Shown here: one piece after another, positions 15,289 to 19,835 of the stretch
Numbering within the stretch: the stretch's first letter is position 1
How the letters are laid out: the number at the start of each line of letters is the position of its first letter
Source of the DNA: CAYVXE01 sp964455375
GTDB lineage: Bacteria; Zhuqueibacterota; Zhuqueibacteria; Oceanimicrobiales; Oceanimicrobiaceae
NCBI GenBank assembly: GCA_964455375.1
Contig: CAYVXE010000082.1
Coordinates: 1-19,835, forward strand
Length of the DNA: 19,835 bases
Direction: 5' to 3'
Position numbers and translations under genes: made by a program
The notes under the pieces: model-generated
What the model was told of the DNA's origin: nothing
Database searches by the model: none
The model's input: only the letters and a program-made list of their open reading frames with translations

Positions 15289-16278
15289 ATGAACTATCAG
15301 GAATTCATACGACAAATTAAGAAGGGTGATGCCGCCCCGGTTTATTTTTTAATCGGTACGGAGAGTTATCTCGTGGACCGATGCGTGAAAGCCTTGTATA
15401 ATTTGTGGGTCGATCCAACTTCTAAGGATTTTAATTTCGATGTTTTTTATGGAGGCCAATCCGATGCCGGTAAAATCATTGATATTGCCAATTCCTACCC
15501 AATGCTGGCCGAGCACAGAGTTGTCGTGGTTAAAGATGTTCCGAAAATCGCCGCGCCGGGTTTGGAAGCTTTGGCGAAGTATTTGCAGAGTCCTGCTTCG
15601 AGTACGAAAATTATTTTAACCGGTGAAAAAGTAGACGGACGAAATAAATCACTGGCAAAAATAAAAAAATTGGCAGCCGTGGTTGAATTAAAACCGTTGT
15701 ATGACAACCAAATTCCTTTGTGGATTCAAACTGAACTGAAACAAAAGGGCCTGGATATTTCGCATGAGGCGAGTTTACTGATTCATGCCTACACGGGAAA
15801 TAATTTACAGGCCATTGTGAATGAAATCGAAAAACTGCAATTGAACTTAGATGGTAAATCTAAAATCGATGTAACAGATGTGCAAAAAACTGTGGGGTTG
15901 TCCAGGCAATACACTATTTTTAATTTAAATGACGCGGTGGGCAATAAGAATCTTCAGGAGGCGTTGAAAATTCTTAATAGCATGTTGAGCAGCGGAGAGT
16001 CACCCACCGGTATATTGGCAATGCTCGTTCGACATTTCACGAATCTTTTGAAAATAAAGGGAGCTGTTCAAGCTAAAAAGAATCAGAATGAGATGGTTTC
16101 ATTAACCGGGATCTCTCCTTATTTTATTCAAAAAACACGGACTATGGCTGAAAAATATCCGTTTGCGACCTTTCAGAATATTTTTCAGTTGTTAATAAAG
16201 ACAGAATTACAGTTAAAAACGAGTAAGATACAGCCGGACATTGCGTTGCAAACTCTGCTCATTCAAATTATATCTTAG
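15289..16278 (+). CDS. holA: DNA polymerase III subunit delta
   Basis: HolA is the clamp-loader subunit that binds and opens the beta sliding clamp. The protein (329 residues from ATG 15289) shows the family pattern: an N-terminal PVYFLIGTESYLVDRCVKAL segment, a degenerate nucleotide-binding core (KIIDIANSYPMLAEHRVVVVKDV, then KIILTGEKVDGR), the AYTGNNLQAIVNEIEKL helix typical of domain II, and a C-terminal collar domain (ILAMLVRHFTNLLKIKGA). A TTG at 15283 is an alternative start. The gene begins just after the MetS-like gene with no strong ribosome site, suggesting coupling. Length is normal. Confidence 0.93.
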   Translation: MNYQEFIRQIKKGDAAPVYFLIGTESYLVDRCVKALYNLWVDPTSKDFNFDVFYGGQSDAGKIIDIANSYPMLAEHRVVVVKDVPKIAAPGLEALAKYLQSPASSTKIILTGEKVDGRNKSLAKIKKLAAVVELKPLYDNQIPLWIQTELKQKGLDISHEASLLIHAYTGNNLQAIVNEIEKLQLNLDGKSKIDVTDVQKTVGLSRQYTIFNLNDAVGNKNLQEALKILNSMLSSGESPTGILAMLVRHFTNLLKIKGAVQAKKNQNEMVSLTGISPYFIQKTRTMAEKYPFATFQNIFQLLIKTELQLKTSKIQPDIALQTLLIQIIS

Positions 16279-16285
16279 TAGCGTT

Positions 16286-16324
16286 CGTTTGTCTAAATAA
16301 ATATTTGAAAAGAATATTCAAACG
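16286..16324. repeat. Compound inverted repeat ahead of the ECF sigma gene
   Basis: CGTTTG (16286-16291) pairs with CAAACG (16319-16324), and inside it AATATT occurs at 16300-16305 and 16313-16318. The right half also contains the palindrome GAATATTC (16312-16319). It lies 21-60 bases before the sigma gene start, a position suited to an operator or leader hairpin. Function is unknown. Confidence 0.35.
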
Positions 16325-16345
16325 TAGGAACTTTTCAATCTCCTT

Positions 16346-16972
16346 ATGGTAGAACAAATCGATAGTAAAAAGAATGTACCGGATCGCGTTGGCAGGAGCG
16401 ATAGCCTGCCGTCCGATGAAGATCTAATAGAAAGATTTCAAAGAGGTGATCTTTATGCGTTTGATTTAATTGTCAAGCGTTATAAAGATCAGCTTCTCAA
16501 TTTCGTTTTTAGATTTGTGGGTAATCAGGAAGAAGCTGAAGATATTGTTCAGGAGACATTTTTACGGGTTTATCGAAAGCGCAAAGCATACAAACGAATT
16601 GCTAAATTTTCCACCTGGATTTACACCATTGCCGGGAATTTGTCACGAACAGAATTGCGGAGACGGAAACGCCGCAAGTTGTTTTCGATTTCTGACTTAG
16701 GTTTCGAGGACAAAGATTATGAGATATCGGATGAAGTGTACAACCCGGAAAATCAGGTAGACGGATTAATTCAGGAGGAGATTATTCATCATGAGATCAA
16801 TCAACTGTCGCCTAAATTCCGGGAAGTTATTGTGCTTCGGGATATTCAGGAACTCTCGTATGAGGAAATAAGTAAGATTATCAAAGTTCCAATCGGAACC
16901 GTGAAGTCAAGAGTAAATCGAGGACGGTTAAAGTTGCAAAACAAGCTAAAGGATATGGTGAAAAAGAAATAG
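16346..16972 (+). CDS. ECF-type RNA polymerase sigma factor
   Basis: This 208-residue sigma70-family protein has region 2 at about 40-105, with AFDLIVKRYKDQLLNFVFRF, EEAEDIVQETFLRVYRKRK and the FSTWIYTIAGN promoter-melting segment. Region 4 is at about 152-200, with LSPKFREVIVLRDIQELSYEEISKII and the recognition helix PIGTVKSRVNRGRLKL. Region 3 is absent, as expected for ECF factors of the RpoE/SigW type. An acidic linker (EDKDYEISDEVYNPENQ) joins the domains. The ribosome site is weak. It is followed at 64 bases by a ZAS-type anti-sigma gene and then an HtrA-like gene, the usual order of an envelope-stress module. Confidence 0.94.
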   Translation: MVEQIDSKKNVPDRVGRSDSLPSDEDLIERFQRGDLYAFDLIVKRYKDQLLNFVFRFVGNQEEAEDIVQETFLRVYRKRKAYKRIAKFSTWIYTIAGNLSRTELRRRKRRKLFSISDLGFEDKDYEISDEVYNPENQVDGLIQEEIIHHEINQLSPKFREVIVLRDIQELSYEEISKIIKVPIGTVKSRVNRGRLKLQNKLKDMVKKK

Positions 16973-17036
16973 TTTGAATTTTGAGTGCCGAAATAAATAG
17001 TATGTCACCACAATTTCATGGTCGAGGGAAATGCTT

Positions 17037-17615
17037 ATGGAAAATTGCAATCAGTTTCAAGCGCTGATCTATGACAGCATTGATGGATTACTTCCAAACG
17101 AGAAACGAAAAGAAGTAGAAAACCATATTCAGGGATGCTGTGAATGTTCGCAGATTTATCAAGGTGTAAAATTCGTTAAACAATCATTGCGGGCGTTAAC
17201 ACCAATCAAAACATCACCGGATTTCGAAACCGTGTTGCGGACGCGGATAAGCATGGAGAGGAGTCTGAGTCGCAAAGGTTTTCTATACTGGCCTGTGGGC
17301 AGGCCAATTTTTGCCGCTGCCGGCGTGGTCGTCTTAGTTCTTGCTTTTTTCTTCATCAATTCTTCAAATAATAGGCTGCTTACAGCCAATCAGCCACCGA
17401 TACCTTCAAATACGTACGGACAAAATGCACGTCAAACCAATCAACCCTATTCCAATTACAGTCAAACGACGCAACAAGTGAATTACCCGATGGATGTATT
17501 GGAATTACCGCGAAACGGTACCGCAATTGAATCGGACAGTAAATCGAGGCAATCAACCATGCATCCCGATTCACTACGCAGCCCAGAATATGAAAATGTT
17601 AACTTTGAATTCTAA
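17037..17615 (+). CDS. Membrane-anchored anti-sigma factor with a ZAS-type zinc finger
   Basis: The protein (192 residues from ATG 17037) starts with a cytosolic zinc-binding anti-sigma domain carrying the Hx3Cx2C motif (H30, C34, C37) and an upstream Cys at 4. One membrane helix follows (about 90-107, PIFAAAGVVVLVLAFFFI). The periplasmic tail of about 85 residues is rich in N, Q, S, T and Y with no visible fold and ends in NFEF. ZAS domains sequester the partner ECF sigma, here almost certainly the one encoded at 16346-16972. ATG 17037 is preferred over ATG 17031 because GAGGGA ends seven bases before it. The 3' end overlaps the next gene's likely start by 26 bases. The FEF C-terminus resembles ligands of DegS-type PDZ domains. 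Confidence 0.88.
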   Translation: MENCNQFQALIYDSIDGLLPNEKRKEVENHIQGCCECSQIYQGVKFVKQSLRALTPIKTSPDFETVLRTRISMERSLSRKGFLYWPVGRPIFAAAGVVVLVLAFFFINSSNNRLLTANQPPIPSNTYGQNARQTNQPYSNYSQTTQQVNYPMDVLELPRNGTAIESDSKSRQSTMHPDSLRSPEYENVNFEF

Positions 17616-18849
17616 TAAGTTTCTTGCCCCGCTGAAATCAATTTGCAGAATGAACGTTAACCATGGTTTGCGAAGTAAAGTCGTTTCTTTGCTGAGTGTT
17701 TCAGGTTTTATTCTTTTTTCTACGACGAATATGCTGGCCGGTGAAACACTTAAAGATCTTGAGCGGGAAATTAGGGTACTCATCGATTCAAGTAAATCGT
17801 CTGTGGTAACGGTTTCAGCCCGGTTTTCCAGCGACGCTCCAACGAAAAAAGAGAACGGCATCCTTTCCTTTTTCAAAACGGAATCCCCACAAGCTCCTGT
17901 TTCTTTCATGAACATCGGCAGTGGTATTGTTTTCAACAAAGACGGTTACATTCTCACGCGTAGCAGCATTGTTGTTGGTGCAGAATTTATAACAGTGAGG
18001 TTGTCCTCAGGGGATGATATTGAGGCAGAATTCGTGGGACAGGATCCTGAAACCGGTTTCGCTGTTATTAAAATAAATCATAAGTCTTTAAAACCAGCAA
18101 AATTGGGTAATTCTGATACCGTTGTTCCCGGAGACTGGAATCTTTTAATTGGTAATTCATTGGGGGTTTATCCCTCAGTGACATTTGGTACGGTAAATGG
18201 TTTGCGGAAAGATGGAATGTTACAGATCTCCGCTGATTTAAATCCGGGGAATAATGGCAATCCTATCATAAATAGCGATGGCAAAGTCATCGGTCTTATC
18301 GCAGGGTTGCTGAATACATTTGATGAATTCAGTCTTTACAGAATCGATCAAAAGTCACATCTTACAACATTAGCTTATCCCATAAACTGGATAAAACGTA
18401 TTGCCGATGATATCATCCAGTACGGTTATTTACGAAAGGGATGGATGGGAGTTGTCGGCTATTACGACAGATGGACACCGGAAATTCGCGAAATCAAGCA
18501 GAATAGTCCGGCGCAGAAAGCCGGGCTCACAAAAGGAGACATCATTGTTCGGTTTGCCACCAAACAGGTTAAAACCATTGCAGAATTAGCCAGATTGGTA
18601 GAGTATTCATTTCCGGGAGAAGAGGTCGATTTGCAATATTTGCGCGCCGGTAAACTTTGTGATGCGACGCTGAAAATTGGTGAAAAAAAACAACCGGATG
18701 ACCCGGTCAGGCAATTCTCCAATCGGGCGGCTGTCGTTGGTACTCCTTCACTAAAGGATATCAATGAAAGAAATTTGCTCATCGGCCGGCGGATTGAGCA
18801 ACTGGAAAAAGAACTGGTGCAATTGAAAAAAATGATGAATTTAAAATAG
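17590..18849 (+). CDS. HtrA/DegP-like protein with PDZ domain, predicted pseudoprotease
   Basis: The protein (419 residues from ATG 17590) has an N-terminal hydrophobic segment (about 30-49), a trypsin-like domain (68-275), a PDZ domain (about 283-366) and a C-terminal coiled coil (394-417). Alignment by eye to HtrA motifs shows all three catalytic residues replaced. The His of the TNNHVV motif is S126 (ILTRSSIVV), the Asp of DPxTDLAV is G156 (DPETGFAV), and the Ser of GNSGGP is N222 (GNNGNP). The fold motifs around them (GSGIVFNKDGYIL, GKVIGLIAGLL) are kept, and the reading frame is intact, so it looks maintained rather than decayed. ATG 17650 is an alternative start giving a neater signal peptide. 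It follows the sigma/anti-sigma pair, where a binding or chaperone role is likelier than cleavage. Confidence 0.88.
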   Translation: MKMLTLNSNKFLAPLKSICRMNVNHGLRSKVVSLLSVSGFILFSTTNMLAGETLKDLEREIRVLIDSSKSSVVTVSARFSSDAPTKKENGILSFFKTESPQAPVSFMNIGSGIVFNKDGYILTRSSIVVGAEFITVRLSSGDDIEAEFVGQDPETGFAVIKINHKSLKPAKLGNSDTVVPGDWNLLIGNSLGVYPSVTFGTVNGLRKDGMLQISADLNPGNNGNPIINSDGKVIGLIAGLLNTFDEFSLYRIDQKSHLTTLAYPINWIKRIADDIIQYGYLRKGWMGVVGYYDRWTPEIREIKQNSPAQKAGLTKGDIIVRFATKQVKTIAELARLVEYSFPGEEVDLQYLRAGKLCDATLKIGEKKQPDDPVRQFSNRAAVVGTPSLKDINERNLLIGRRIEQLEKELVQLKKMMNLK

Positions 18850-18878
18850 CTTTCCCCACGATTTGTTTGTGCATGACC

Positions 18879-18910
18879 ACCGTCCCAAACTTTTTTGCGA
18901 CGGTTTTTTT
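18879..18910 (+). terminator. Rho-independent terminator after the HtrA-like gene
   Basis: ACCGTC (18879-18884) pairs with GACGGT (18899-18904), and an inner CAAA/TTTG pair is separated from it by one mismatch. Seven T follow (18904-18910). It ends the uppP-to-HtrA gene run. Confidence 0.88.
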
Positions 18911-18911
18911 A

Positions 18912-18939
18912 TTGACTTTTAGGAATAATTTGTTATATT
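18912..18939 (+). promoter_or_regulatory. Sigma70-like promoter of the microcompartment vertex genes
   Basis: TTGACT (18912-18917), a 16-base spacer, then TATATT (18934-18939). The box starts right after the terminator T tract. Predicted start near 18946, with a CGGAG ribosome site seven bases before the GTG at 18992. Confidence 0.6.
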
Positions 18940-18991
18940 GGTTGCTTGCAATTTCAACCACCGCTTCATGGTAAACTAACCGGAGTTTTAC

Positions 18992-19264
18992 GTGATTCTT
19001 GCAAAAGTAATAGGTACAGTTTGGGCGACACAAAAAGATGAACGCCTGGTGGGGACAAAGTTGCAGATTATCAAACCGGTTGATTTGGATTATAAGCCCA
19101 AAGATGGCTTCTTAGTGGCGGTGGATTCGGTAGGCGCCGGTGTGGGTGAAATTGTCTTAGTGGCTCAGGGGAGTTCAGCCCGGCAGACCGAATTGACTGA
19201 AAATAAAGCCGTGGATGCAACGATCATGGCGATTGTGGATAAACTGGATGTCTCGGTAAAATGA
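18992..19264 (+). CDS. Bacterial microcompartment vertex protein, EutN/CcmL family (copy 1)
   Basis: This 90-residue protein belongs to the EutN/CcmL family, whose pentamers cap the vertices of bacterial microcompartment shells. It shows the family signatures: N-terminal AKVIGTVWATQKDERLVGTKLQII, the DSVGAGVGEIVLVAQGSSAR loop and C-terminal DATIMAIVDKLDV. The start is GTG, with CGGAG (18981-18985) upstream. It overlaps copy 2 by four bases (ATGA). No shell hexamer (BMC-H) or encapsulated enzyme gene lies in the window, so the compartment type cannot be told. Confidence 0.94.
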   Translation: MILAKVIGTVWATQKDERLVGTKLQIIKPVDLDYKPKDGFLVAVDSVGAGVGEIVLVAQGSSARQTELTENKAVDATIMAIVDKLDVSVK

Positions 19265-19542
19265 ATCTGGCGAAAGTCATCGGCACCGTTTGGGCAACCC
19301 GCAAAGATGAAAATCTTGAAGGCGCCAAAATGCAGATCATTCAGCCGTTGGATCATCTGCAAAGAAAAATCAGTGATCCCATTGTAGCCGTTGACACGAT
19401 TGGCGCCGGGCAGGGGGAAATCGTTTATTACGTAACTGCCAAGGAAGCAACGATCCCGTATCCGACGCGTATTGCTCCAATCGATGCAGCTATTGTAGGA
19501 ATTGTCGACCGGATTGATGTTTACGGCTCGGCTAACGCATAA
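19261..19542 (+). CDS. Bacterial microcompartment vertex protein, EutN/CcmL family (copy 2)
   Basis: This 93-residue protein is a close paralogue of copy 1, with LAKVIGTVWATRKDENLEGAKMQII at the N-terminus and DTIGAGQGEIVYYVTAKEA in the pore-side loop. It differs most in residues 31-40 and in the C-terminal half (TIPYPTRIAPIDAAIVGIVDRIDV). The four-base overlap and shared sequence suggest tandem duplication followed by divergence. Two vertex paralogues may form mixed pentamers or cap different vertices (inference). Confidence 0.94.
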   Translation: MNLAKVIGTVWATRKDENLEGAKMQIIQPLDHLQRKISDPIVAVDTIGAGQGEIVYYVTAKEATIPYPTRIAPIDAAIVGIVDRIDVYGSANA

Positions 19543-19554
19543 TTCCCGGTCGAT

Positions 19555-19835
19555 ATGCATCGCATTGTTCTGGCAACCAGAAATGAAGATAAGGTCTTTG
19601 AAATCCGCAACTTGTTTGCGGGCCTCGATATAAAGTTAGTCACTCTCAGCCGGTTTCCGGATTTGCCGGATGTGGTTGAAGATGGCGCCTCGCTCAAAGA
19701 AAATGCGGTCAAAAAAGCTCGTGACGTTGCACAACAGACACAGATGACTGCTTTCGCGGATGATACCGGGTTAGAAGTCGATGCCCTCAATGGCGCGCCG
19801 GGAATTTATTCGGCTCGCTTTGCCGGTGAAAATGC
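19555..19835 (+). CDS. rdgB: XTP/dITP diphosphatase, RdgB/HAM1 family, N-terminal part (truncated by window edge)
   Basis: RdgB hydrolyses non-canonical purine triphosphates (dITP, XTP) and keeps them out of DNA. The 93 codons present begin MHRIVLATRNEDKVFEI, the family's substrate-binding start (ATRNxxK). They continue with ASLKENAVKKAR, the catalytic FADDTGLEVDALNGAPGIYSARFAG segment (acidic pair and SARFAG) and stop at the window end. The ATG is 12 bases after copy 2 of the vertex gene, with only a weak ribosome site, so it is likely co-transcribed with it. Confidence 0.95.
   Translation, partial: MHRIVLATRNEDKVFEIRNLFAGLDIKLVTLSRFPDLPDVVEDGASLKENAVKKARDVAQQTQMTAFADDTGLEVDALNGAPGIYSARFAGEN

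Noticed and set aside
16327..16350. RpoE-like GGAACTT -35 box ahead of the second ECF sigma gene
   Set aside because: The matching -10 position would fall inside the coding region, so it cannot drive the annotated start, and no TCAA/GTC box is at the right distance.
17494..17589. N-terminal extension of the HtrA-like protein
   Set aside because: The frame is open upstream of 17590 but lies wholly inside the anti-sigma gene, encodes a polar non-signal sequence and has no ribosome site. Starts at 17590 or 17650 fit an exported protein better.

Overview
This 19.8-kb window looks like ordinary bacterial chromosome from the FCB (Fibrobacteres-Chlorobi-Bacteroidetes) superphylum. The evidence is a full-length PorX-type response regulator/PglZ phosphatase, a DUF6249-like membrane protein beside an ECF sigma factor, a moderate, AT-leaning base composition, sigma70-like promoters (TTGNNN-N16/17-TANNNT) and clear Shine-Dalgarno sites. 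A Calditrichota/KSB1-like lineage would also fit the bacterial microcompartment vertex genes next to PorX, but that placement is inference. I see no insertion sequences, phage genes, CRISPR arrays, tRNA or rRNA.

Layout. (1) 1-340: the start of an ECF sigma gene on the minus strand and a control region shared with a divergent small membrane protein (341-688). The region carries two oppositely oriented promoter-like sites of identical design. (2) 897-7448: a seven-gene plus-strand operon, porX-tsaE-tsaB-rimI-accD-surE-guaA. Genes abut or overlap, and a sigma70 promoter precedes it. It covers phosphorelay signalling, tRNA t6A modification, protein N-terminal acetylation, fatty-acid synthesis, nucleotide hydrolysis and GMP synthesis. 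(3) 7449-11682: glmS behind a possibly structured leader, then a secreted TPR plus periplasmic-binding-fold protein (LpoA-like penicillin-binding protein activator) and a phasin-like coiled-coil protein. This suggests a cell-envelope theme. (4) 11683-12087: a 405-bp region without genes, rich in inverted repeats, leading to a small outer-membrane beta-barrel protein with its own promoter and terminator.

(5) 12710-18849: uppP, a sodium:neurotransmitter-type symporter, a 37-residue MetS-like small subunit, holA, then an ECF sigma factor, its ZAS-type anti-sigma factor and an HtrA-fold protein with a PDZ domain. The HtrA-like protein has lost all three catalytic triad residues, and the anti-sigma factor ends in Phe-Glu-Phe, which resembles the C-terminal ligands of DegS-type PDZ domains. 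Together they look like an envelope-stress module in which a pseudoprotease may act by binding rather than cutting. This is the most unusual system in the window. (6) 18912-19835: a promoter, two tandem EutN/CcmL-type microcompartment vertex genes overlapping by 4 bp, and the start of an rdgB-type XTP/dITP diphosphatase that runs off the end.
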